In this document: positions 35,150-45,300 of the stretch, piece after piece
Position numbering within the stretch: position 1 is the stretch's first letter
Layout: the number at the start of each line of letters is the position of its first letter
Source of the DNA: SFHK01 sp045538305
Lineage (GTDB): Bacteria; Bacillota; Clostridia; Christensenellales; Aristaeellaceae
Assembly (NCBI GenBank): GCA_045538305.1
Contig: JAZSRC010000054.1
Span: 20,146-84,145, forward strand
Direction of reading: 5' to 3'
Length of the DNA stretch: 64,000 bases
Notes under the pieces: generated by a model
The model's database searches: none
What the model was told of the DNA's origin: nothing
Seen by the model: only the letters and a program-made list of their open reading frames with translations
Program-made: the position numbers and the translations under genes

Positions 35150-36319
35150 ATGAAAAAAATCAAGCGAGCAGTGGTTGTCGTTCTCGACGGCTGCGGCGTC
35201 GGCGGTGCAAGCGACGCGGCAAAGTACGGAGACGCAGGCGCAAATACGCTTACGCATGTATGGGAAAAGAAAAAGCCGGATATTCCGAACCTGCTGGAGC
35301 TGGGTCTTGGCAGCATACTCGGAATTGACGATGAGGAGCCTGTCGGCTGCTACGGCCGCATGCAGGAAAAATCCGCCGGCAAGGATACGACCACCGGCCA
35401 CTGGGAGCTGGCAGGATTAACGCTTGATAAACCGTTTCCCACCTACCCCAACGGCTTCCCGGAAGCGCTTATCAAAAAATTCGAAAATGAAACCGGCATG
35501 GAAGTGATCGGCAACCGCCCCGCTTCCGGCACGCAGATCATTCAGGAGCTTGGCGACCAGCATTACGTAACGGGCAAGCTGATTGTTTACACCTCGGCCG
35601 ACAGCGTATTCCAGATCGCCGCGCATGAGGACGTCGTTCCCGTGCAGGAGCTGTACCACATTTGCCGTACCGCACGCAGAATACTCAAGGACGAACATTG
35701 CGTAGGCCGCGTAATCGCCCGTCCCTTCGTGGGATCTACCGGCTCGTATGTGCGCACAGGCAATCGCCGCGACTTCTCTGTAGAGCCCTTCGGCGAGACC
35801 ATGCTGGACGTGCTGAAGAAAAACCACATGGACGTTATCGGCGTGGGTAAAATTGAAGACATCTTCAACCACAGAGGTCTGACCGCATCCGACCACGCAT
35901 CGGGCAACGACGCCTGCATCGATTCCATGATCAAAACGCTGCGCAAGGACAACTGGAAGGGTCTGATGTTTGTAAACCTCGTTGATACCGATCAGCTGTA
36001 CGGCCATAGAAACGACGTGGACGGCTTTGCCGAGTGCCTCGAGGCGTTCGATTCCTACATTCCCGAAATTCTGGGCCTGCTGGGCGACGACGGCATACTG
36101 ATCATCACCTCCGACCACGGCTGCGATCCCACCTATCCCGGCACCGATCATACCCGCGAGCAGGTTCCGCTGATCGTGTGGGGTCTGGGGCTTAAGGAGG
36201 GCGTAAACCTCGGAACCAGAAATTCCTTCGCGGATGTAGGAAAAACCGTGCTGGATGCATTCGGAATTGAAAACAACCTGGACGGCGAATCGTTCTTTGA
36301 CGACATACGCGACGAATAA
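35150..36319 (+). CDS. deoB: Phosphopentomutase
   Basis: 389 residues from ATG 35150 (GGAAGGGG 8 nt upstream). Interconverts (deoxy)ribose-1- and 5-phosphate in nucleoside salvage. Alkaline-phosphatase superfamily motifs: VVVLDGCGVGGASDAAKYGDAGANTL (metal Asp), GKDTTTGHWELAG (phospho-acceptor Thr), IGNRPASGTQII, VYTSADSVFQIAAHE, FNHRGLTAS, FVNLVDTDQLYGHRND and IITSDHGCDPTYPGTDHTRE (metal Asp/His). Length and motifs are complete. No nucleoside phosphorylase or deaminase neighbours are seen, unlike many deo operons. Confidence 0.96.
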   Translation: MKKIKRAVVVVLDGCGVGGASDAAKYGDAGANTLTHVWEKKKPDIPNLLELGLGSILGIDDEEPVGCYGRMQEKSAGKDTTTGHWELAGLTLDKPFPTYPNGFPEALIKKFENETGMEVIGNRPASGTQIIQELGDQHYVTGKLIVYTSADSVFQIAAHEDVVPVQELYHICRTARRILKDEHCVGRVIARPFVGSTGSYVRTGNRRDFSVEPFGETMLDVLKKNHMDVIGVGKIEDIFNHRGLTASDHASGNDACIDSMIKTLRKDNWKGLMFVNLVDTDQLYGHRNDVDGFAECLEAFDSYIPEILGLLGDDGILIITSDHGCDPTYPGTDHTREQVPLIVWGLGLKEGVNLGTRNSFADVGKTVLDAFGIENNLDGESFFDDIRDE

Positions 36320-36374
36320 ATACAAACGCATAAGGAAAAGCGTGTTCTCCGCGCATTCCTCAGAACAATTGATC

Positions 36375-36405
36375 ATCAAAGCGGCTGTTTTACAGCTGCT
36401 TTGAT
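36375..36405 (+). terminator. Hairpin downstream of deoB
   Basis: A 13-bp stem ATCAAAGCGGCTG/CAGCTGCTTTGAT with one G-U pair and a 5-nt loop. No immediate U-tract, though CTTTTTCTTTC follows 15 nt later. Confidence 0.5.
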
Positions 36406-36447
36406 TGATTATGGGCGCATCTTTTTCTTTCTTGAAGTGGATATGTA

Positions 36448-36456
36448 TGCTATAAT
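36448..36456 (+). promoter_or_regulatory. Extended -10 promoter of the oxidoreductase gene
   Basis: TGCTATAAT (extended -10, perfect TATAAT) 33 nt upstream of the ATG. No good -35 box at the usual spacing, consistent with extended -10 use. Confidence 0.55.
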
Positions 36457-36488
36457 TGAAAAAAGCCTGTTGTTTGGGAGGACCTTAC

Positions 36489-37610
36489 ATGAAAGAGATT
36501 GGTATTGCAGTTGTTGGCTGGGGTTTTATGGGGCGTACGCATACGCACGCGCTCCGGGCAATTCCGCTGATGTATCCGGGCGTTGACTTCCGCGCAAAAT
36601 TGAAGTGCGTATGCTCCCGCAGGGAAGCACCCGCACGCCAAGCCATGCAGGATATGGGCTTTGAACGATATACTACCGACTGGCGCGACATACTGACCAT
36701 GGACGATGTGGATGCGGTTTCCATCTGCACGCCAAACGAGCTGCATGAAGAAATGGCCATCGCGTTTTTACAGGCAGGAAAGCACATATACATCGATAAG
36801 CCGCTGGCCGTTACCTATGAAAGCGCAAAGCGCATTGAAAAGGCGGCGCTTGAAAGCGGAAAAAAGACGCAGATGGTGATGAACAACCGCTTCCTGCCCG
36901 CCACCATGCGCGCAAAGCAGCTCAAGGACGAAGGGAAGCTTGGCGAGATTATCGGTTTTCAGGCAAGATACCTGCATTCCGGCTCGGTGGATGAAAATAA
37001 GCCCGTCGGCTGGAAGCAGACCATGCAGGGCGGCGTCATACTGGATCTGATGAGCCATGCGCTGGACCTTGTAATGATGATTACAGGCGAACCCAAAAGC
37101 GTCATGTGCGCCGCTAACACGCTGTACGCAAATCGCCCGACGGCAGACGGCGGCACGACGCAGGCGCTCAGCGAAGACCATGCAATCATGACGATGCGCC
37201 TTGAAAACGGCGCGATCGGTTCCATTGAAGCCAGCAAAATTGCAACCGGTACGAACGACGAATTGTCCTTTGAAATATACGGCAAAAAGGGCGCCGTCCG
37301 CTTTGACCTGATGGAGCCCGGCTGGCTGTGGTTTTTTGACAATACCGTACCCGAACAGCCGCTTGGCGGAACGCGCGGCTTTACCAGAATTGAGTGCATG
37401 GGGCGCTACGAAGCGCCGGCAGGAAAATTCCTTCCGCCGAAAAACGTGGTCGGCTGGGACCGCGGGCATATTCACTGCTACTATTCGTTTTTACAGGCGC
37501 TTGCAAGCGACAAAATGCCTTCGCCCTCCGTTTCCGACGGCGCAAGGCTGCAGCTGATACTGGAAAAAGCTTCCATGTCCGCAAAATGCGGCGCTTGGAT
37601 GGACATTTGA
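36489..37610 (+). CDS. Gfo/Idh/MocA-family NAD(P)-dependent oxidoreductase
   Basis: 373 residues from ATG 36489 (GGGAGG 7 nt upstream). Rossmann start IGIAVVGWGFMGRTHTHAL, DAVSICTPNELHEEMAIAFLQAGKHIYIDKPLAVTYE (the catalytic-Lys EKP motif appears as DKP), MVMNNRFLPATMRAKQL and the second-domain DLMSHALDLVMMITGEPKSV (catalytic His in the GGxxxDxxxH-type motif). These enzymes oxidise or epimerise sugars and uronates. It lies 24 nt upstream of a heparinase-like gene, suggesting a shared role in breakdown of an acidic glycan. Confidence 0.88.
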   Translation: MKEIGIAVVGWGFMGRTHTHALRAIPLMYPGVDFRAKLKCVCSRREAPARQAMQDMGFERYTTDWRDILTMDDVDAVSICTPNELHEEMAIAFLQAGKHIYIDKPLAVTYESAKRIEKAALESGKKTQMVMNNRFLPATMRAKQLKDEGKLGEIIGFQARYLHSGSVDENKPVGWKQTMQGGVILDLMSHALDLVMMITGEPKSVMCAANTLYANRPTADGGTTQALSEDHAIMTMRLENGAIGSIEASKIATGTNDELSFEIYGKKGAVRFDLMEPGWLWFFDNTVPEQPLGGTRGFTRIECMGRYEAPAGKFLPPKNVVGWDRGHIHCYYSFLQALASDKMPSPSVSDGARLQLILEKASMSAKCGAWMDI

Positions 37611-37634
37611 CAAAAAAATGGGAAGTGATCCGGC

Positions 37635-39290
37635 ATGTTTACCGACCGCCTGAACGATATATTGTACCATTTGCTGCCGGCAAGACCCGGGCAGCTGATA
37701 AACGTAGGCGCATTTCAGGATCTGGACAGCGGTACGCGATCTGAAATTCAGCGCGCAGCCGAAAAAGCGCTGTCCGAGAGTATTCCCGCCATCAAGGCCA
37801 GCGACTGGCTGCATTCGCCTGACAGCGCTCAGAAGCTGCGAGATGAAAAGCGAAGGCATCTGTTTTCCCTGATGATGGGGGCAGTGGCGATAAACCCGGC
37901 GCGGTATATCGCGCGCATTGTCGACCTGATCTGGGATCTTTCAAACGAATATACGTGGCGCAGCGCAGGCGGCATACACGAAGCCGCCCAACACGCAACC
38001 GACGTTTACGCGCTTGAAACCTCGTCGCTGATTTCATGGTCTGTTCAGACTTTGGGAACGGAAATCGACCGCACATCAACGGATGTATATCACTTTGCGA
38101 AGGAAGCGCTTTCAAGGCGCGTACTGACGCCCTTCGCGGCTCGTGAAACGCCTGCATGGGCGCTGAAAAAGGACGGACACCGCCTGAAAAGGCTAACAGC
38201 GCTTCTTTCCTGCATTCTTCTGGCGGATGAGGACGATCATCGGCGCTGGATCGGCGTAAGGCGCTGCCTGATGCTGATGGAGGATGCCCTTCGCGATATG
38301 AATAAAGACGGCGTTCATCCATACGGCCTTGAAGCATGGCAGACGGATGCTCAGGCCCTTTCCGATGCGGCAACATTGATGCTGATGGCAACCGGCGGCG
38401 AAGTAGACGCAAGAGGCGACAAAAAATTCAAGCGCATATCGGAATACCCCGTCAACGCGCACATGGCCAACGGGCGCTTTGTCAATCCGGACGGAGAAAA
38501 CCCGCCCGCTCTTTCGGGCGAGATCCTGTTCCGCATCGGCGAATGCGCCGATAACCGGGCGCTTAAGCGGCTGGGTGCGGCGATGGGAAAAGGAGCGCAG
38601 GCGCCTGAATCCGCAACAGGCGCGGTATTTGATATCCTTATGCGCCGTGCGTTCATGGCGGAAGCCGCCGTGTACCCCGTGCGCAGCCGCGTATTTTTGC
38701 CCTACAGCATGCTTTGCGCCTGCGAGGCGTCGTCCTTTCGCGCAAGCTTCACGGGCGGTTCTTTCACCCGCGGTCATGCGGATGCCGGAAGCCTGCACCT
38801 ATACTACGCCGGAAAGCCGGTATTTACGGACGTATGCTCCGGCGCGTTTCAGGCCAGTATGCACGGCCTTCCCAGCGTAAACGGATTTGATATACTCAAG
38901 GGTTTTGGCGGCGCAAAGGACATTGAAGCAAAGTTTGAAGACGCCTTTACCTACCTTTCCATCAATATAGCGCCCGGTTTTGACGAAGCCGCAGGCGTGC
39001 TATCGTGGCAAAGAACCGTCATGTTGTCGCCGGTTGAAAGGCGCGTGCGCATCATCGAAGCATTTGACCTGAAGAGCCCGGCGGAGCACATCATTTTCCG
39101 TTTTATAACCCCCGTGAAACCCGAAGCTGACGGCGAAGGCAGATATAATATCGGCAGCGTCCGCCTTTCCTGGGAGGAAGCGCTGCCTTCAAGGGTAGAG
39201 CCCATCCGGGGCGGCTACCGTATAGAAATCGACGCCATGAACGCAGGCATGCGCGGAAACTATGCATTCATCGTATCGGCAAGATCGTAA
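37635..39290 (+). CDS. Heparinase II/III-like protein
   Basis: 551 residues, no signal peptide. The N-terminal half is an alpha/alpha toroid (WSVQTLGTEIDRTSTDVYHFAKEAL, IGVRRCLMLMEDALRDM). The C-terminal half has the heparinase_II_III beta-sandwich signature FTRGHADAGSLHLYYAGKPVFTDVCSG...LPSVNGFDIL, with the metal or substrate His in GHADAGS. Family members are polysaccharide or oligosaccharide lyases for uronate-containing chains; this one would act in the cytosol on imported oligosaccharides. The ribosome binding site GGGAAGTG is 9 nt upstream. Probable two-gene operon with the preceding oxidoreductase. Confidence 0.8.
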   Translation: MFTDRLNDILYHLLPARPGQLINVGAFQDLDSGTRSEIQRAAEKALSESIPAIKASDWLHSPDSAQKLRDEKRRHLFSLMMGAVAINPARYIARIVDLIWDLSNEYTWRSAGGIHEAAQHATDVYALETSSLISWSVQTLGTEIDRTSTDVYHFAKEALSRRVLTPFAARETPAWALKKDGHRLKRLTALLSCILLADEDDHRRWIGVRRCLMLMEDALRDMNKDGVHPYGLEAWQTDAQALSDAATLMLMATGGEVDARGDKKFKRISEYPVNAHMANGRFVNPDGENPPALSGEILFRIGECADNRALKRLGAAMGKGAQAPESATGAVFDILMRRAFMAEAAVYPVRSRVFLPYSMLCACEASSFRASFTGGSFTRGHADAGSLHLYYAGKPVFTDVCSGAFQASMHGLPSVNGFDILKGFGGAKDIEAKFEDAFTYLSINIAPGFDEAAGVLSWQRTVMLSPVERRVRIIEAFDLKSPAEHIIFRFITPVKPEADGEGRYNIGSVRLSWEEALPSRVEPIRGGYRIEIDAMNAGMRGNYAFIVSARS

Positions 39291-39329
39291 AAGGAATATC
39301 AGCTCATATAAACCGAAGAAAAATACTTA

Positions 39330-39366
39330 GGGGCTTATGCAGAAGCAAAAATTCTGCATAAGCCCC
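39330..39366. terminator. Long perfect hairpin after the heparinase-like gene
   Basis: 15-bp perfect stem GGGGCTTATGCAGAA/TTCTGCATAAGCCCC, 7-nt loop. The U-rich side is on the minus strand (TATTTTTCTT). On the plus strand only GATCATATACTCC follows. It lies between convergent genes and may serve both. Confidence 0.65.
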
Positions 39367-39442
39367 GATCATATACTCCAAAGAATAAAAAGCCATCCAT
39401 TCAGCGTCCAACTACATGAGAGAACCGGACCCCAATACTTTT

Positions 39443-39474
39443 GAAGGCCACCGCAGATCACTGCGGCAGCCTTC
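39443..39474 (-). terminator. Hairpin downstream of the AAA+ ATPase gene
   Basis: Nested stem GAAGGC/GCCTTC enclosing CCGCAG/CTGCGG with an ATCA loop, 24 nt after the stop codon of the ATPase. No strong U-tract (CAAAAG). Confidence 0.55.
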
Positions 39475-39497
39475 TATAATTATTATCGAAATTCTCT

Positions 39498-41999
39498 TTA
39501 TACAGGCGGCAGGGGAAGCGGCTGGCTCATAAGCGACAGGCACATAGGCATGTCGGCCAGAAGCTCAGGCAGTTTTTCGATGATTTCCAGACGCGCCGTT
39601 GCCAGAATGTGCGGAATTGCGCGCTGGGCAAGGGCATAATCCAGAACCGCCTTGGGCGGGCAGGTCATCAGCGGAATACAGGCGGCGCAGTAGGCGTACA
39701 TATCGCTGAGCGCGCGGCCGGAGATGGATACGTTCATTTGCGCCAGATTTTCCCTGAGTACCTGCAGGCGGTTTACAACCTCGCCGGGAATATGCTGCTC
39801 CTGTCGGAACATCTTTTCAAATGCGGCAAGGGATACGCTTCTTTCTGCATTCTTTACGAGAGGTTTTTCCATTTCCCACGCGCCGGGCGCCTGCTTATTC
39901 AATCGGATCATGAAAGCTCTGTCCAGAATTCTCGGATTTACCGGATAACCGATCTGATCGTCCATTACCGTCATAACCACTCTGAGCGAGCTCTGTCGGT
40001 TTTCAGCCCACGTAATGAGGCCGCGCGTCTGATCATCGGTTTTCAGCAGATTGGCGTCGTCCAGCATTACAACGCGCAGCGTGTTCATATCCTCATACCG
40101 GGTAAGGGCCCGGAAAGCTGGATCGTCAAGCGCGCTGTCCATAGAGGCGTTCAGCTCCGCAAACCGGCGCGCGCCGGGCGCTTTCAAGCCCAATGCCGAC
40201 GCCATTTCGCGAACGAGCGAGCTCTTGCCGGCTCCGGTTTCACCGGAGACTACTACGATTTTTCCAAGCGCCAGACAGGCGATCAGGTTTACCGCTTCGT
40301 CGTTTGTCAGACTTTTTCCGCTTTGCTCAAATATTCTGCGCACGTCGCTTACCAGCTGAGCTGCCGTGGGCTCATAGGTTTTGGGACTGTGCATGTAATC
40401 GGCTTCATCAATTTCCGGCGCCGGATTTGCCTGAGCCATAATGCCCGCATGAAGCGCGTATTTTATGAAATCCTCTTTCATAACGTCGCGCATGGTTTTA
40501 TCCATCAGCTTAGCGGCCTTGCTCTGCGCGTCTCTGGCGGCTTCTGCCTGCCTGAGCCTCTTTTCCGCCTCCGACTTCAGGCGCTGAATGTCGTTTTCCA
40601 GCTTCTGAATTTCCGCCTGATGTACCTTTCGCGCTTCATCCATCAGCTCCGTGCGCTTTTCAAGGCGGTGACGGCGCAATTCGTCAATCTCGCCGAGCAA
40701 CCTGAGCCTTTCGGCTTCCAGATCGTTCAGCTGTTCCAGCTGGGCTTCGGTTGCGGGCGTGCCGCCGCTCACAGCAAAGCGGGGAGCCAGCGCCTGCGGC
40801 ATATCCTCAATGGCAAGGATTTCATCAATGAGCGCGCCGCGGGCTTCCTTAAGCGCCCATGCGGTTTTTAAGGTATCGGCTGCGCGTTCGATGGGACTGA
40901 TTACCGGCTGTCCCGTAACGTCGCCGGGCACGGGGGAGCCGAGCTGCTCCAGGCGCGATTTGCGCCAGCCGTCGTCCACAATCTCCAGAAGACTGCGGCC
41001 TCTGCGGGGATTCAGGCCCGTCTGCGATGAATAGGCAGCATCGCGCTGATATGCACGGGCGGACGGCTTTTTAACGACCGGCTCCGCTTCCGCGGCTTTG
41101 GAGATCGGCTTCTCTTCCACTGCGGGGCGCAGGGGTTCGCCTACCGAAACGGGTGCGGCTTTCTCTTCCGCCGCGGGCTTTTCCTCTGCTTGCTCGGTTT
41201 TTTCTTCTTCAATTTCCTTCGTTACGTTTTCCGCGATCTGCTTTACCGGCTCATCATTTTCGGGAGCGGGTTTTTCCTCCGGTATTTTTTCTTGCTCGGC
41301 CTTGGGCGCAGGCGCCTCTGCTTCTTCCTCAACCACAGGCGCAGCTGCTTCCTTTTTCTGAAAAATCGGAGCCGCATTCGAGCATGCAATAAATTCAACA
41401 AACTGATCTTCCGTCGTTTGCGTTTTAAAAAGGCGGGTGTATGCATTTTCATCGAAAACGCGCGGTTCATAATTTTCGCTCTGCGTAAACACGCACTCGT
41501 TTTCCTCTTCGCCCTCGCTCATTACAAAGGGCGCGTAAATCTTTCCGCCGGTAATCAGCGCAATCAGCGGCGTTCCGGGTTTATCTGCGAGAACCGCACG
41601 CGCCTGTCCTTTTTGAATTTCGTCTACGCGCACAACCTCCAGAAGCCAATCTTCGGGGCAGCGGTCAATAACGTCGGAGTACACAATATTTCGGTTGTTT
41701 TCCAGTTTTTCGGGGCTGTAGTTTTTATTCGGCCGGATTTTGTCATTTTCATTGGGGTGTTGGGTTAAATCCAGCATACAAAATTTGCCAAGCGTGCGCA
41801 TACGCGCTTTAAAGCGGCTGGATTCGTTTTTATCCGGAACAATACGAATTCCGCCTTCATCGGGAAGTGCATCCTGTGCATTTTCTATGTGCTCAAAGGC
41901 GCCTTCTCCCTTTACAAACAGGGGTTTAATGCGAAAATATGCTTTCTGCGGCACGTCCTCTTCCAGATAACAGATCGTCAATTTCCCAGGGAGCGTCAT
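39498..41999 (-). CDS. Large orphan AAA+ ATPase with coiled coil and novel N-terminal domain
   Basis: 833 residues from ATG 41999 (AGGAGG 7 nt upstream). Order: an N-terminal globular domain (about 1-220) I do not recognise; a Glu/Ala/Pro/Lys-rich linker (about 225-330); a helical segment and long coiled coil (about 415-500, rich in LEAERLRLLGEIDELRRHRLEKR-type heptads); and a C-terminal AAA+ module with Walker A GETGAGKSSL (586-595), Walker B VVMLDDAN (D-D-x-N instead of DE, about 643-650) and an arginine-finger-like NPRILDR (688-694). The module resembles the McrB/MoxR clade. No adjacent nuclease or MoxR partner. Function unknown. Confidence 0.8.
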   Translation of the reverse strand: MTLPGKLTICYLEEDVPQKAYFRIKPLFVKGEGAFEHIENAQDALPDEGGIRIVPDKNESSRFKARMRTLGKFCMLDLTQHPNENDKIRPNKNYSPEKLENNRNIVYSDVIDRCPEDWLLEVVRVDEIQKGQARAVLADKPGTPLIALITGGKIYAPFVMSEGEEENECVFTQSENYEPRVFDENAYTRLFKTQTTEDQFVEFIACSNAAPIFQKKEAAAPVVEEEAEAPAPKAEQEKIPEEKPAPENDEPVKQIAENVTKEIEEEKTEQAEEKPAAEEKAAPVSVGEPLRPAVEEKPISKAAEAEPVVKKPSARAYQRDAAYSSQTGLNPRRGRSLLEIVDDGWRKSRLEQLGSPVPGDVTGQPVISPIERAADTLKTAWALKEARGALIDEILAIEDMPQALAPRFAVSGGTPATEAQLEQLNDLEAERLRLLGEIDELRRHRLEKRTELMDEARKVHQAEIQKLENDIQRLKSEAEKRLRQAEAARDAQSKAAKLMDKTMRDVMKEDFIKYALHAGIMAQANPAPEIDEADYMHSPKTYEPTAAQLVSDVRRIFEQSGKSLTNDEAVNLIACLALGKIVVVSGETGAGKSSLVREMASALGLKAPGARRFAELNASMDSALDDPAFRALTRYEDMNTLRVVMLDDANLLKTDDQTRGLITWAENRQSSLRVVMTVMDDQIGYPVNPRILDRAFMIRLNKQAPGAWEMEKPLVKNAERSVSLAAFEKMFRQEQHIPGEVVNRLQVLRENLAQMNVSISGRALSDMYAYCAACIPLMTCPPKAVLDYALAQRAIPHILATARLEIIEKLPELLADMPMCLSLMSQPLPLPPV

Positions 42000-42066
42000 T
42001 CGAATTCCTCCTGACTCCGGTTTCGTAAAAAACGTAAGCTTTACCTTATATACGTCTATCATAAAC

Positions 42067-42095
42067 ATTATATATGCAATTCCCGTTTGAGTCAA
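42067..42095 (-). promoter_or_regulatory. Strong promoter of the AAA+ ATPase gene
   Basis: Minus strand: TTGACT, 17-nt spacer, perfect TATAAT, giving a leader of about 60 nt. Near-consensus, so the gene is likely well expressed. Confidence 0.75.
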
Positions 42096-42183
42096 TCCGA
42101 ATTTTACAATTATGATCAAAAATAGTGCCAGAAAAAGCAAAATTCCGTTGAAATTTGAATGATGAAGACTTTTTTGCAGGAAT

Positions 42184-42216
42184 GAAAAAACACGCTGACC
42201 CTATTGCCGTCAGCGC
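42184..42216 (-). terminator. Orphan intrinsic terminator on the minus strand
   Basis: Minus strand: CGCTGAC/GTCAGCG stem followed by GTGTTTTTT. It lies upstream of the ATPase promoter with no minus-strand gene feeding it, because the gene to its right is on the plus strand. Confidence 0.6.
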
Positions 42217-42258
42217 TTAACAAAGGGAAGAGCCGCCTGATTTCCCGCCATTTCAGTA

Positions 42259-42287
42259 TCGACAAAACCGTGCCGTCATGATAAAAT
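42259..42287 (+). promoter_or_regulatory. Promoter of the beta-galactosidase-like gene
   Basis: TCGACA, 17-nt spacer, TAAAAT, followed by AATACTAATT; about 33 nt to the GTG start. Confidence 0.6.
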
Positions 42288-42325
42288 AATACTAATTATA
42301 TGCATGCGGAAGGAGCGGAAAATAC

Positions 42326-45300
42326 GTGAATTTTCACACTAAACCCGAATGGCAAAACATTGAGGTTCAGTCGATCAATCGCATGAGCGCGCACAGCCCG
42401 TGGGGAAATACCCATACGCTGTCGCTGGACGGCGTGTGGCGTTTTCTGCTGTGCGAAGATCCGAGTATGCTTCCAGCCGCCTTTTACCATCCCGATTTCA
42501 ACGATGCCGGCTGGCGCGAAATCAACGTACCCGGAAACTGGGAACTTCAGGGCGCTTCCTCGCCCGTTTACACCAACTGGGCGTACCCCTTTACGGATGA
42601 GCCGGGCGCGCACCGGATATTGCCCAGCTATCATGAGGACACCAATTACGGCTCCTTTCAGAACCCGCCGCGCCTTCCGGACAAAATACCCACGGGTCTT
42701 TACCGCCGCATTTTTACCCTGCCCGAGCATTTTGTAGGCAAAAAGCTGATTCTGCGCTTCGGCGGCGTGGAATCGGGCTTTTATGTATGGGTAAACGGAA
42801 ATCCCGTAGGGTATTCACAGGATTCCAAGCTGGCCGCCGAATTTGACGTTACGCGCTATGTATACGCCGGCGAAAACAGCGTAGTGGTGCAGGTTATGCG
42901 CTTTACGGACGCCACATGGCTGGAAGATCAGGATTACTGGCATCTGTCGGGCATTTTCCGCCCGGTCAGCCTGCTTGCAAAACCCAGAATGTACATTCAG
43001 GACGTATTCGTTCAGGCGGAAGCCAACGGCGAAATGACCATGGATGTATCGGTCATGCGCGTAAGCGGCTTTGCCGACACGCTCGTTCGCCTTCACATTT
43101 ACGACCCCGACGGAAAAATCATCTATAAAGAAAAGCGCGCGCCGATAGCGAACGTACCTCCTCTTCACGAAAAGGACGCCGTTATGCCGGGCCATGCGCG
43201 CTTTACCATAAAGCTTGACGGCGTTAAGCCCTGGTCTCCCGAATCGCCCACGCTGTATCGCGCGCATCTGGCGTTGCTTACGCCCGATTCCGCCGACGCC
43301 GCCGATCGCGAGCGCGTGTACTTTGGCTTCAGAACCGTGAAGATTGAAAACGGCATTCTCACGCTTAATGGAACGCGCGTAATCGTCCGCGGTGTAAACC
43401 GACACGAACATTCGGTGGACAGCGGCCGGTATGTAACGCGCGAACAAATGAAAAAAGAAGTTCTTCTCATGAAGGACATGAACATAAACGCCGTGCGAAC
43501 CTGCCATTATCCGGACGATCCGTATTTTTACGATCTTTGCGATCAGTACGGCCTGATGGTGGTTTGCGAAACCAATCTGGAAACGCACGGCGTGGGCGCA
43601 ATGCTGTCCAACGATCCGGATTGGGCGGAGGTATATCTGCAGAGGGCACGGCGCATGGCGCAGACGCACAAAAACCATCCGAGCATCATCATATGGTCTT
43701 TGGGCAACGAAAGCGGCGTAGGGCCGAATCATGCGGCGATGGCGGCATGGCTCCGCGCGTACGATAAAACCCGCCCCGTGCAGTATGAATCCGGCGCGCC
43801 GGGCAAAAATGTTTCCGATATCCGCTGTCCCATGTATCCGACCCGCAGAGCCATAGAAGAACTTTTGTCCGATTCCAAAGATGACAGACCGGTTATACTT
43901 TGCGAATATCTTTATCAGATTCTCAACAGCGGCGGCGGCATGAAATATTTCCGCGAGCTTACCGAGCGCCATCCGTCCTTTCAGGGCGGCTTCATCTGGG
44001 ACTTCCAGGACAAGGCGCTGTGGCAGACGGATGAAAACGGCAGGCGCTATCCCGGCTACGGCGGCGATTTCTTTGAGTCCGTAACAGAGCCGTTCGAACC
44101 CAAATTCATGTGCATGAACGGTATCGTTACCCACGATCTGACCGTGAAGCCCGCCGGCCTTGAAGCGGCAACCGTATACGCGCCCGTGTTCCTTGAAATG
44201 ATCGAGCAGGGCAAATATATACTGAAAAACCGCATGCATACGCTTACCACCGCAGGGATGATTCTGCAGTGGACGTGCTACGCTTCGGGCGAGCCCACCG
44301 CCACAGGCGAAATGCCTTTAAAGGTCGTAGCGCCGATGACGGACGCAAAAATTGAATTCGGACCCGTAACGATACAGGGCGAGGACAGTTATATCGATAT
44401 TGACATTCTGACGCCCGACGGACATGTGTACAAGCAGCAGTTCCAACTTTTATCCACACTCTCCGCGCCCAGACGCATGCGCTATGTGCCCGCCATGTTT
44501 GACGATTCCCATGGCATGATCACGGTATCGGGCGCGTCCTTCCGCATGCAGATATCGAAATCCACAGGCTGCATTGTAAGCATGCAGAAAAACGACAGGG
44601 AATACGTACTGTCCGCACTCAGCGAATGCGCCGTGCGCGGCCTGTCCGGCGTAAATGCGCAGCCCGGCTGGGGCGATTACGAAGCATGGAGCGCATTTAT
44701 GCAGGAAAACTGCTCCAGAAGGCTGATTTCTCTGAACGTATCCATGCTGACGGACGGACGCGCGCTGATTGAACGCACTACGCGCCTGGAAAGCCGACAG
44801 ATTCCCGGCGCGTCTGTAAACATGAAGCTGAGGCTGTGGGTTTCGGGCGACGGAAATCTGATTATGAACACGCGCTACCAGCTGGCGGGCGTGAAGAGCG
44901 TAGAGCGTCTGGGCCTTACATGGACGCTTCCGGCTGGCTTTGAAAAGGTGGAATGGTTTGGCCGCGGCCCCGGCGAAAGCTACCCCGACCGCGTAATGTC
45001 CGCGCCGCTGGGCATTTATCAGACCACCGTAAACGAAATGCATTTCCCGTTCACGCCGCCGGCGGAAAACGGCGGACGCGACGGCGTCAGGCGCGTAATG
45101 TTTGAAAACGAAAACGGCGCGAAGGTAATCATGTATTCCGCAACGCCCTTCCACTTTGACGCGCATCACTACACCGTAAGCGACATCCGCGACGCCATGC
45201 ATGATCACGAACTGATCCGCCGCCCGGAAACCGTCGTTCACATCGACGCTGCGCACGCAGGCATTGGCGGCGATATGGCATGGTCCACCGTGCAGGATCC

